Assembly (NCBI GenBank): GCA_025980355.1
Contig: JAICXR010000196.1
Span: 1-6,569, forward strand
Source of the DNA: Chloroflexota bacterium
GTDB lineage: Bacteria > Chloroflexota > UBA4733
Direction of reading: 5' to 3'
Length of the DNA stretch: 6,569 nucleotides
Part shown: positions 1-5,943 of the stretch, in pieces
Numbering within the stretch: position 1 is the stretch's first letter
Layout of the letters: each line of letters starts with the position of its first letter
Position numbers and translations under genes: made by a program
Notes under the pieces: generated by a model
Database searches by the model: none
What the model was told of the DNA's origin: nothing
What the model saw: the letters and a program-made list of their open reading frames with translations, nothing else

Positions 1-1479
1 CTCGGCCGGTCCCGAAGCGCCGTGATGCGCGTCCGTGGCGTGGACGCCGAACAGGTCGGCCAGGGCGAAGTCCGACCTCAGGTCGCCCCACTCGTCGTAG
101 CGGCTCGTCTCGCCGCTGGCGAGGAGGCCGCCGCCGCCCTCTACGAACCGGCGCACTGCCCCGCACTGCCCGTCGCCGAGGGCGCCCAGATTGGGCAGGA
201 TCAGCATCGCCAGCCCGGTGCCATCCCGCTCGACGTGGTCGGCGTGCACGAATACATAAGGGATACGGGCGCGCAGCAGGGCGTTGGTGATGCCGCGCTG
301 GGGAAGGCTCAGCCGCTCCTCGGCGGCGTCGCGGCCGTAGAAGTCGACGCAACGCTGCGACCAGACCACGCCGACCGTCGCCACCGGCACGCGCTGCAGC
401 AGGTACTCCTCGTGGGCCTCGTGCCAGCGGAAGATGGCCTCGGCCGTGCGGTACTGGCGCCGATCCTCATGGTAGGCGCCGATGTGGTGCCACCAGGGCG
501 AAATCCCGCCCGCGAAGCCGTCCAACGCCCACATGCGCACTTCCGGCTCCGGCTTACTGGCGACGCGGAAGGTTGGCTGTCCCGCCTGGTACATGGCGGT
601 AGACTCGGGAATCAGCTTGTCCCAACCCAGGAGACCGTGGATGAGCCGACCGGCCTCGCCGTTGGCCTGGAAGCCGCGCGCGTTGCTGCGCGCCTGGGAG
701 TCGAGCATGATGATCTCGGCCCGCTCGCAAATCGCCTGGTAATCGCGGAAGCGGCCCGCCTGACCGGCGACATCGCCCGCGTTCATGCCGATCCAGAGGC
801 AGTCGGGGCCACCGGCGTCCCGCGTGGTGCGATTGTTGCGATCCCAGATCTCCACCCGCCGAGCATAGTTCCAGACGATCCATTGGCGATAGGCGTCGCT
901 GTCCCAATCGTGGTCCCTTGGCAGCGCCAGGCCGCTGACGGCACGAAAGCGCCGGGCACAGTGCCGGCAATGGCAGATGCGCGAGCGGTCGAGGCCGCTC
1001 CAGCTGTTGTCGGTGACACCGTCGGGGCGACTACGCTCCACGATCTCCCGGAGGATGGCGGGGATGAACTCGTCGTAATACGGACTATTGACGCAGGCAA
1101 CGAACAGCTCGCCCTCCCGGTAGGGACGGCCGGCGCCGTCCAGCGCGAACCAGTCGGGGTGCTCGATATAGCACCGCTCGTCCGCGCGGTTGGAGTCCAT
1201 GCGCGCCAGGACGGCGAGCCCTTCCGCGCGCGCCGCCGCCACGATCTCGCCGTACAGGTCGCGCTCACCCAGGGCGTGGGCGCGGTGCTGCAGCGGGTAG
1301 GCGCTGGGGTAGTAGGCGACGATACCGCCGGCGTTGACGATGACGCCTTGGACGCGCGTGCGTCGCCAGTATTCGCGCCACCAGGCGAGGTCGTAGCGGC
1401 CGGGGTCGATCTCGGTGAGGTTGGTCTGCCCCCAGCGGTAGGTCCGCCGGTACCAGGGCTGCGCCGGTGTTACGCTCAC
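1..1479 (-). CDS. GHL6-type glycoside hydrolase-like protein with beta-galactosidase trimerisation domain (C-terminus cut by window edge)
   Basis: This frame is open for 493 codons from a GTG at 1479 to the left edge, so the C-terminus is missing. Residues 8-330 look like a (beta/alpha)8 barrel of the hypothetical glycosyl hydrolase 6 (GHL6) type. Visible landmarks are WGQTNLTEID (16-25), VIVNAGGIVAYYPS (46-59), a conserved-looking TDNSW (156-160), a Cys cluster C169-x-C171-x2-C174, and SPWWHHIG near 327-334. Residues 364-480 resemble the class-I-amidotransferase-like trimerisation domain of GH42 beta-galactosidases (LILPNLGAL, FVEGGGGLLASGETSRYDEW). Known relatives are mostly uncharacterised proteins annotated as having a beta-galactosidase trimerisation domain, so a carbohydrate-active role is likely but the substrate is unknown. 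No signal peptide is seen, suggesting a cytoplasmic enzyme. The GTG is preferred because no ATG lies in frame nearby and a weak GGGA Shine-Dalgarno sits 9 nt upstream. Domain assignment is by recognition, without a profile search. Confidence 0.82.
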   Translation of the reverse strand, partial: MSVTPAQPWYRRTYRWGQTNLTEIDPGRYDLAWWREYWRRTRVQGVIVNAGGIVAYYPSAYPLQHRAHALGERDLYGEIVAAARAEGLAVLARMDSNRADERCYIEHPDWFALDGAGRPYREGELFVACVNSPYYDEFIPAILREIVERSRPDGVTDNSWSGLDRSRICHCRHCARRFRAVSGLALPRDHDWDSDAYRQWIVWNYARRVEIWDRNNRTTRDAGGPDCLWIGMNAGDVAGQAGRFRDYQAICERAEIIMLDSQARSNARGFQANGEAGRLIHGLLGWDKLIPESTAMYQAGQPTFRVASKPEPEVRMWALDGFAGGISPWWHHIGAYHEDRRQYRTAEAIFRWHEAHEEYLLQRVPVATVGVVWSQRCVDFYGRDAAEERLSLPQRGITNALLRARIPYVFVHADHVERDGTGLAMLILPNLGALGDGQCGAVRRFVEGGGGLLASGETSRYDEWGDLRSDFALADLFGVHATDAHHGASGPAE

Positions 1480-1498
1480 TGCACCTATTCCCGGGAGA

Positions 1499-1530
1499 CG
1501 TAGCGACCGGGGTGGAAGCCGGACGCTACG
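1499..1530 (-). promoter_or_regulatory. Interrupted 11-bp-paired hairpin 19 nt upstream of the glycosidase-like start
   Basis: CGTAGCG (1499-1505) pairs with CGCTACG (1524-1530). After one unpaired A on each side, CCGG (1507-1510) pairs with CCGG (1519-1522) around an 8-nt loop (1511-1518). On the transcribed minus strand this would fold in the 5' leader and end 19 nt before the GTG. There is no U-run after it in either direction, so a simple intrinsic terminator is unlikely. It could be an operator, an attenuator or a translational control hairpin. The structure is seen directly; the function is inference. Confidence 0.5.
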
Positions 1531-1592
1531 ACAACATTAGCCTGCGGCAAAGCAAGCAGTGATGTCACGCCGTCATGAGAGTCCTCGTCTCG

Positions 1593-1610
1593 ATACACCA
1601 AACAGTGTAT
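1593..1610. promoter_or_regulatory. AT-rich dyad ATACAC-N6-GTGTAT, candidate operator
   Basis: This is a perfect 6-bp inverted repeat with a 6-nt spacer, in an AT-rich patch within GC-rich DNA. It lies 114-131 bp upstream of the glycosidase-like start and 35 bp beyond the ferritin-like stop. An 18-bp dyad of this form is typical of dimeric one-component repressors that control sugar genes (GntR, TetR or LacI types). The stem is too AT-rich to be a convincing terminator. No regulator gene lies beside it in the window. Confidence 0.35.
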
Positions 1611-1644
1611 ACTGGCGGGCCTTGGAGGTCGAGGCGCTCAGCGC

Positions 1645-2751
1645 TCAGCGTCCACGTTGGGCCGCATCCGCGGCCGTTGCCAGGCTCCTTAGGAACGAGA
1701 AGAACCGGGGCGATTGGCCGCGGAACAGCCCCATGGCGGTAAAGAACCGGACGGCGCCCGTCGCTGCGCCCTGTGTATTGGTTGGACGCACGATCGAACA
1801 GACCGGCAGGTTCTTACTCAGGAAGATGGTCGGCTCCGGCATGATCAGGTTGGTCTGGAAGTCCTCTCCGCCGAACGGGGGGGCATTGAGGTCCGGGAAG
1901 ATCAGGCCGTTGGTGGGGTCGGTCAAGGGCGGCGCGTTGCCGGCCTTGTCGCTCCAGGTCTGGAAGTGCATCACCTCCGTTGGACCTATGCTCAGCACCA
2001 CGCGCAAGACCTCCACATCGGTGACCCGTTGCGCCAGCGCCGGGTAGAGGCTGGTGCCTCCTTGCTCGACGGTCCCGAAGTGGAAGCCCGCCGTGTTGGC
2101 GATGGCCTGGAGGTGTTTCGCCGGCGTCAGGTCGCCGTCGTTGCGGGGAATGCCCGGGAACTGCCCGGCCAGCAAGCCTGGAACGGCCGGTGGGAAGGTG
2201 TCGCCGAAGTCGGGGTTCTTGGTGCGGCTGCGGTACCGGGTCCACCAGCTCGTATCCACCGTGAGCTGCATCAGGTTGGTGAGCCGCCCGATCTGCTGGG
2301 CCCCGGTCGCCTGACTGCTCGGCAGCGTGCGGAAGCGGTCCAGGTTGACCGGCTCGGCACCGCGGGAGGCCAGGTAGGCGTTGAGGAAGGTGAAGTGGGT
2401 GAACTCGTCCTCCGTGTTGTCGTGGATGTACTGGGGCATATCCGCGTCGAGCACCTGCAGGTCTTTCGTATAGGCCTTGCTCCCGCTTCCTCCCGGCACC
2501 TCACTGTCCTGGATGCCTCCGAGCTCGTTGTACTGCTGCCAGAAATCCGTTTCCAGGATCTCCAGCGCCGCCAGGAAGCGCAGGATGGCCGCGTCGTCTG
2601 GCGAGAGGCTGGCCGTGCTGGTGGCGGCGAAGGCAGCAGACCCCGGGACCAGCAGGCCCGCTGTGATGCTCCCGGCCCCGACCGCGAGGCCCCCACGCAG
2701 CATGGCACGCCGGCTGGGCGTGCGCTCTAAGATGGTTGCTCGCTGCTCCAT
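1645..2751 (-). CDS. Tat-exported ferritin-like domain protein
   Basis: The product is 368 residues. The start at 2751 is chosen because a perfect AGGAGG lies 8 nt upstream and the protein then begins directly with a twin-arginine signal: SRRAML (13-18), a hydrophobic stretch (about 20-40), and a likely cleavage after AFA (40-42). An in-frame ATG at 2895 would add 48 residues in front of the signal and is rejected. The mature protein looks like the ferritin-like fold (Ferritin_2 type). Candidate di-iron ligands are E64/E67 in helix 1, E116-x2-H119 in helix 2, possibly E229, and E259-x2-H262 in a late helix. It would act folded, and perhaps metal-loaded, outside the cytoplasmic membrane. The function of these secreted proteins is not established; iron or manganese redox chemistry, or stress protection, is possible. 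It is the first gene downstream of the sensor kinase but is separated by 293 bp, so it probably has its own promoter. Confidence 0.88.
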   Translation of the reverse strand: MEQRATILERTPSRRAMLRGGLAVGAGSITAGLLVPGSAAFAATSTASLSPDDAAILRFLAALEILETDFWQQYNELGGIQDSEVPGGSGSKAYTKDLQVLDADMPQYIHDNTEDEFTHFTFLNAYLASRGAEPVNLDRFRTLPSSQATGAQQIGRLTNLMQLTVDTSWWTRYRSRTKNPDFGDTFPPAVPGLLAGQFPGIPRNDGDLTPAKHLQAIANTAGFHFGTVEQGGTSLYPALAQRVTDVEVLRVVLSIGPTEVMHFQTWSDKAGNAPPLTDPTNGLIFPDLNAPPFGGEDFQTNLIMPEPTIFLSKNLPVCSIVRPTNTQGAATGAVRFFTAMGLFRGQSPRFFSFLRSLATAADAAQRGR

Positions 2752-2759
2752 GTGATCGT

Positions 2760-2765
2760 CCTCCT
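2760..2765 (-). promoter_or_regulatory. Strong Shine-Dalgarno AGGAGG that fixes the ferritin-like start
   Basis: Read on the minus strand, AGGAGG is followed by 8 nt and then ATG at 2751. It decides the start in favour of the Tat signal peptide over the longer upstream in-frame ATG at 2895. Confidence 0.85.
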
Positions 2766-2857
2766 GCTTGCTGGGATATCCGGCCACGAATGGCGCGGGC
2801 CGGAGCGCCGTATTGGCCATCCTGACATGCCGATGTGGCCGGCGACAGCGGGAAAGT

Positions 2858-2874
2858 ACCTGGCTGGACCAGGT
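2858..2874. promoter_or_regulatory. Inverted repeat ACCTGG-N5-CCAGGT, candidate operator
   Basis: These are perfect 6-bp arms with a 5-nt spacer, about 107-123 bp upstream of the ferritin-like start codon. The size and position suit a dimeric regulator binding at or near the promoter. There is no known match I can name, so this is only a candidate. Confidence 0.28.
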
Positions 2875-3044
2875 GAAACTACGCACGTGGTCCACGGCAT
2901 ATGGGCATCAAGAGCGACCATCGCGCCCTCGCCCGGGTGGTCGGACCGGGTGTGGCGGCCGCGGACGGCGGCACCTGTAGCTACGCCGACGCCTTGCTAC
3001 ACATGAACCGGGCGCCGCCGCGTCACGGGAGCGCGAGCGGCGAG

Positions 3045-4520
3045 CTATGCGGGATCGGGAATGTGGTAGTGGGTGTCACCGACGCCCGCCCCGACCGCCA
3101 CGAGTGGCTGGCGGAGGCCGGGTATGGTAGCGCGCACGCTCGTTCCGGTGCCCGGCGAGGAGCGGACCGTGACCCGGCCGCCGAGGAGGGCCGCACGCTC
3201 CTGCATCCCCAGCAGCCCGAGCTCCGTGCCCACATCTGCGGATGTGGCCGGCTGGACGGTGAACCCGATTCCGTCGTCGCGGACGGTCAGTCGCACGTCG
3301 TGGGCGAAAATGAGTCGCACGGCGATCCGGCGGGCGGCGGCGTGGCGCTCGGCGTTGCGCAGCGCCTCCTGCGCGATGCGGAAGAGGCCAAGCTCGATCT
3401 CGGGGACGAGCCGGCGTTCGGCGCCCCGCACGGCGAGTGTCGTCACGCTGCCGGTCCGCTGCTCCGAGGTGGCACAGATGTGACGCAGCGAGGCGACAAG
3501 GCCCAGGTCGTCCAGACTGGATGGGCGCAGCCCGCGTGCCAATTCGCGAAGGTCCCGAGCGACCCGCTCCGCCACCTCGCGCGTCTGGCCGAGCGAGATC
3601 AGCGTCTCCATCGGCAACTCCGCGCGGTGCGGGAGGGCATCGAGCCGGCGGCAGAGGTAGATCAGCGTCTGGACGGGCTCATCGTGCAGTTCGAGCGCGA
3701 TGCGGCGGCGTTCCTCCTCCTGACCGCGCAGGACGGAGGCGGCGTAGGCTTCGCGGCGCCGCCGCTCTCGCCGTTCCTCTGTGACATCATGCAGGACGAT
3801 CTGGCACAGCCCATCGCCCACGACCGTGGCGACGGGACGCACCACAATCTCGTCGCCCGTGCGCGTTGGGAGGACAAGCACCGAAGGTGGCTTGCCGGCG
3901 AGCAGCAGTCGTGCGATGCCGTGCCCGATTAGCTGCTCGAGTGGCCTGCCGACCAGTGACGACGATGCACCCCGCAGCAGCGCTCCCGCCGCGACATTGG
4001 CCTCGCGCACCAGCCCATCGGACGTGACCAGGAGGATCGGCGCCCGGCTCTGTTCGAAGAGCGCCCGATAACGCGCTTCCGACGTCCGCAGCGCCTCCGC
4101 CGCGTCCTCCGCTCGTCGGCGGACGAGCATCTCATGTCGCACGCGGTAACCGACGCAGACGGCGACCGTCCCGATGATCGCGACCTGCAGGCCGTCCGCC
4201 CAGCGCTCGTGCCCCCGGCGGTCCAGAGCGACATCCAGGGCTACCAGCGCCGTCACCCAGGCTAAAACAAGCACGACCCCGATGGGCCGGAAGCCGCGCG
4301 CCACGTAGACCATGGGGATGACGAAGAGAGCAATCGGCACGAACTCCTCGCTATGCAGCGGCCAGGGGACGCCAGCAGCTTCGGCGGCCTCGTATCCGAT
4401 GATGATCAGTACCACCAGGAGCTGCACCACGACGAAGATGCGGTCGCGCCCAGGCACTCGCCAGCGCGCGAGGGCCGCGCGAACCACGGAAGGCAACGCA
4501 GCGCGCGGAAGGCGTTTCAT
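3045..4520 (-). CDS. Membrane PAS-domain sensor histidine kinase, NarL/DegS (HisKA_3) type
   Basis: The product is 491 residues. The N-terminal third has about four hydrophobic membrane segments (near 28-43, 60-76, 79-98 and 110-125), with short loops and no large extracytoplasmic sensor. A PAS domain follows (about 146-246, ending HDVTEE). The HisKA_3 dimerisation helix carries H279 as the phospho-acceptor in LHDEPVQTL. The HATPase domain has an N-box (QEALRNAERHA, N389), a G1 box DDGIGF (415-420) and a second glycine box, LGLLGMQERA. All catalytic landmarks are present, so it should be active. The signal is unknown: it could be sensed within the membrane or by the PAS domain. Its ATG overlaps the response-regulator stop (ATGA, 4517-4520) and lacks a clear ribosome-binding site, implying translational coupling. 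A tail after the kinase domain ends in THYHIP plus four residues; its role is unknown. Confidence 0.93.
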   Translation of the reverse strand: MKRLPRAALPSVVRAALARWRVPGRDRIFVVVQLLVVLIIIGYEAAEAAGVPWPLHSEEFVPIALFVIPMVYVARGFRPIGVVLVLAWVTALVALDVALDRRGHERWADGLQVAIIGTVAVCVGYRVRHEMLVRRRAEDAAEALRTSEARYRALFEQSRAPILLVTSDGLVREANVAAGALLRGASSSLVGRPLEQLIGHGIARLLLAGKPPSVLVLPTRTGDEIVVRPVATVVGDGLCQIVLHDVTEERRERRRREAYAASVLRGQEEERRRIALELHDEPVQTLIYLCRRLDALPHRAELPMETLISLGQTREVAERVARDLRELARGLRPSSLDDLGLVASLRHICATSEQRTGSVTTLAVRGAERRLVPEIELGLFRIAQEALRNAERHAAARRIAVRLIFAHDVRLTVRDDGIGFTVQPATSADVGTELGLLGMQERAALLGGRVTVRSSPGTGTSVRATIPGLRQPLVAVGAGVGDTHYHIPDPA

Positions 4521-5176
4521 GTCGGCGCTGGGCCGCCGTGCGGGAGCAGGTGATGGTCTGCCGCGTAGAGCACGGCTTCGATGCGCGAGTCCACGCCGAG
4601 CTTACTAAAGATATTACCGAGATGCCCCTCGACGGTCCGAAAGCTGATCCCCAGCGCTGCGGCGATCTCCTTGTTCGAGCTACCACGCGCGAGAAGCCCC
4701 AGCACGGCCAGTTCGCGCGGGCTCAGCCGATCGCCCTGGTCGGCGAGGTTGGCGCGCTGCCACTGGCGGGCGAGTTGGCGCGCGATGCCTGGATGGAGCA
4801 CCGTCTCCCCCGCGTATGCCGCCCGGACGGCCTCGACCACCTCCCGGCCGGGCGCGATCTTGAGCAAGTAGCCGGCGACTCCGGCCTCCAGTGCCGCCAG
4901 CACGTAGTCCTCGTCGTCGTAGGCGCTCAAGATCAGCACCTTCACGTCCGGCCAGGAGTCCCTGATGCGCGTCGCGACCTCGATGCCGTTCATCACGGGC
5001 AACCGCAGGTCGAGCAGGACCACCGCCGGCCGGAGGATACCGATCAGTTCCACGGCGGAGTCGCCGCGGTCCGCTTCCCCCACCACCCGCAGGTCCGGTT
5101 GCTGCTCCAGGATCTGCCGGGTGCCCTCGCGGACGAGGGCGTGATCCTCGGCAATGAAGACGGTGATCTGCACCAT
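4517..5176 (-). CDS. NarL/FixJ-family response regulator (receiver plus LuxR-type HTH)
   Basis: The product is 219 residues, the usual size for the family. The receiver domain (about 3-120) has the acidic pair E10/D11, phospho-acceptor D56 (VVLLDLRLP), S84 and K106 (YLLK), so every residue needed for phosphotransfer is present. A variable linker leads to a LuxR/GerE helix-turn-helix (about 150-207) with LSPRELAVLGLLARG and the recognition-helix region GISFRTVEGHLGNIFSKLGV. It should be phosphorylated by the kinase encoded directly downstream, with which it overlaps by 4 bp, and act as a dimeric transcription factor. The ATG at 5176 has GAGGAG 8 nt upstream (5185-5190). The gene is divergent from the cupredoxin gene across a 166-bp gap, which makes that shared region a likely target together with its own promoter. 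The target is inferred. Confidence 0.95.
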   Translation of the reverse strand: MVQITVFIAEDHALVREGTRQILEQQPDLRVVGEADRGDSAVELIGILRPAVVLLDLRLPVMNGIEVATRIRDSWPDVKVLILSAYDDEDYVLAALEAGVAGYLLKIAPGREVVEAVRAAYAGETVLHPGIARQLARQWQRANLADQGDRLSPRELAVLGLLARGSSNKEIAAALGISFRTVEGHLGNIFSKLGVDSRIEAVLYAADHHLLPHGGPAPT

Positions 5177-5342
5177 ACCACAGGCTCCTCGTCTCGCATG
5201 CTACCCAACGCCGGACGCGCCCGAATGCGGGGAAACACCTGTTCCAACCGGGTGATTTCACGCTGGTGGGACGCGGGGCCGTCCCGGACAATGCGGACAC
5301 GTCCGTTGGCGGGGCGCGGGAAAAGGCCGCGAGGAGGAGCGA
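5177..5342. promoter_or_regulatory. Divergent promoter region between response regulator and cupredoxin
   Basis: This 166-bp gap must hold promoters firing both ways. Repeated elements visible are: AACA-CC-TGTT (5234-5243) inside GGAA-N7-TTCC (5231-5245); GTGA-TT-TCAC (5252-5261); GGGAC-N8-GTCCC (5268-5285); a direct repeat CGGACA at 5285-5290 and 5294-5299; and CGGAC-AC-GTCCG (5294-5305). Such density suggests regulator binding. No -35/-10 hexamers are convincing, and GC-rich DNA produces short dyads by chance, so individual elements are weakly supported. Confidence 0.5.
5332..5337 (+). promoter_or_regulatory. Shine-Dalgarno AGGAGG for the cupredoxin gene
   Basis: AGGAGG is followed by tandem ATGs at 5343 and 5346, giving spacings of 5 and 8 nt. 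The 8-nt spacing is the more usual, so translation may begin at the second ATG and give a product one residue shorter. Confidence 0.75.
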
Positions 5343-5900
5343 ATGATGACGGCTCATCGTCTAAGTCTAATGGGGCAGGCGGCTCGCGTGGCAGCGGGGG
5401 TGACGTTGGCGGTGGCGCTCGCCGCTCCGCTGCCGCTCCCGGCGATGGCGCAAGGCGCCGCGGCGGTGAACATGACCGAGGACGCGCCGGATCACTACGC
5501 CTTTACCCCCGGCGGTTTGACGGTCGCGACGGGCACCACGGTGACCTGGACGGATAAGAGCGACGCCCCGCACACGGTCACCTCCGACACGGGCATGTTC
5601 GGCTCCAGCCAGCTCAGTGAGAACCAGACCTTCCGCTTCACCTTCTCGCAGGCGGGGACATACAACTACCACTGCATGGTCCACTCCTACATGCACGGCA
5701 CCATCACCGTCACCGCGGGGGCGTCCGCCGCCGCCAATACGGCATCCGCGTCCACCGCCGCCAATTCCGCATCGGCGTCCCGAACGCCGGCCCAGATGCC
5801 GAACACCGGGGCCGGCGGCATGGCCGCACCTTCCGGCGCGGTGGTGGCGCTACTCGGGGGCCTCGGGGCCCTCCTGGCGGCGCTGCGCCGCCGACGGTAG
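5343..5900 (+). CDS. Exported plastocyanin/amicyanin-like blue-copper protein with C-terminal LPxTG-like sorting signal
   Basis: The product is 185 residues (184 if the second ATG is used). A Sec-type signal peptide spans about 1-36, with cleavage expected after AMA (34-36). The cupredoxin domain (about 41-125) carries a full type-1 copper site: H77 in APHTVT, then C111-x2-H114-x2-M117 in YHCMVHSYMHG, the amicyanin/pseudoazurin-like ligand spacing. It should be a small electron-transfer or copper-binding protein outside the membrane. A low-complexity Ala/Ser/Thr linker (126-150), partly made of a 27-bp tandem repeat, leads to MPNTG (152-156), a hydrophobic stretch (about 160-180) and a terminal RRRR. 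That is the layout of a sortase sorting signal, with Met in place of Leu. It could equally be a plain membrane anchor. The gene is probably cotranscribed with the DoxX gene 43 bp downstream. Confidence 0.93.
   Translation: MMTAHRLSLMGQAARVAAGVTLAVALAAPLPLPAMAQGAAAVNMTEDAPDHYAFTPGGLTVATGTTVTWTDKSDAPHTVTSDTGMFGSSQLSENQTFRFTFSQAGTYNYHCMVHSYMHGTITVTAGASAAANTASASTAANSASASRTPAQMPNTGAGGMAAPSGAVVALLGGLGALLAALRRRR
5721..5780 (+). repeat. 27-bp imperfect tandem repeat, about 2.2 copies, in the cupredoxin linker
   Basis: Copies at 5721-5747 and 5748-5774, plus a 6-bp partial copy at 5775-5780, are nearly identical and each starts GCGTCC. They encode ASAAANTAS and ASTAANSAS. The reading frame is kept, so copy number could vary and change only the length of the surface stalk. 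Confidence 0.8.
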
Positions 5901-5931
5901 CCGCCCGTTCGGCTGGCCCGTCCCGCCGGCA

Positions 5932-5936
5932 AGGAG
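5932..5936 (+). promoter_or_regulatory. Shine-Dalgarno AGGAG that fixes the DoxX start
   Basis: AGGAG lies 7 nt before the ATG at 5944. The same frame is open back to 5617 inside the cupredoxin gene, but that stretch encodes Pro/Arg-rich non-protein-like sequence, so the ribosome-binding site decides the start at 5944. Confidence 0.8.
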
Positions 5937-5943
5937 ATGCGCA

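Larger units (their letters stand above)
1480..1644 (-). promoter_or_regulatory. Non-coding leader of the glycosidase-like gene
   Basis: This 165-bp gap separates two genes on the minus strand: the stop of the ferritin-like gene and the GTG start of the glycosidase-like gene. No coding potential is evident. It contains two inverted repeats listed separately and a TCCCGGGA palindrome (1489-1496) that overlaps the weak GGGA ribosome-binding site. A dedicated promoter for the glycosidase-like gene probably lies here. No -35/-10 pair is clear enough to assign. Confidence 0.45.
2752..3044 (-). promoter_or_regulatory. Non-coding region upstream of the ferritin-like gene
   Basis: This 293-bp gap lies between the sensor-kinase stop and the ferritin-like start, both on the minus strand. 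Short open frames cross it on both strands but none shows a credible ribosome-binding site or recognisable protein. Next to the kinase stop, CGCCGC (3013-3018) can pair with GCGGCG (3037-3042). That is a weak, long-looped stem with no U-tract, so a terminator is not claimed. It presumably carries the ferritin-like promoter; I could not assign -35/-10 boxes. Confidence 0.4.

Noticed and set aside
22..1503. A 493-codon open frame on the plus strand covering the glycosidase-like gene
   Set aside because: Its translation is low-complexity, rich in Val/Ala/Arg/Gly, with no recognisable domain. The opposite strand gives a clear protein family. It is a shadow frame of high-GC coding DNA.
1714..2730. 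A 338-codon plus-strand frame opposite the ferritin-like gene
   Set aside because: The translation has no recognisable fold, while the minus strand has a Tat signal, metal-ligand motifs and a perfect ribosome-binding site.
2752..2895. N-terminal extension of the ferritin-like protein to an ATG at 2895
   Set aside because: It would bury a textbook twin-arginine signal 48 residues inside the protein and ignore the AGGAGG 8 nt before the ATG at 2751.
2901..3932. A long plus-strand frame opposite the sensor kinase
   Set aside because: It lacks a convincing ribosome-binding site and domain content, and the minus strand encodes an intact kinase with all catalytic motifs.
4538..5557. A plus-strand frame spanning the response regulator, the divergent gap and the start of the cupredoxin gene
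   Set aside because: It crosses two well-supported genes and an intergenic region in the wrong frame, and ends in Gly/Arg-rich shadow sequence.
5899..5914. AGCCG-N6-CGGCT small hairpin at the cupredoxin stop codon as a terminator
   Set aside because: The stem is only 5 bp with no T-run, and the DoxX ribosome-binding site follows closely, so readthrough into DoxX is more likely.
5617..5943. N-terminal extension of DoxX into the cupredoxin gene
   Set aside because: The extra stretch is Pro/Arg/Ser-rich, out of frame with the cupredoxin, and unlike the DoxX family. The ribosome-binding site at 5932 supports the start at 5944.
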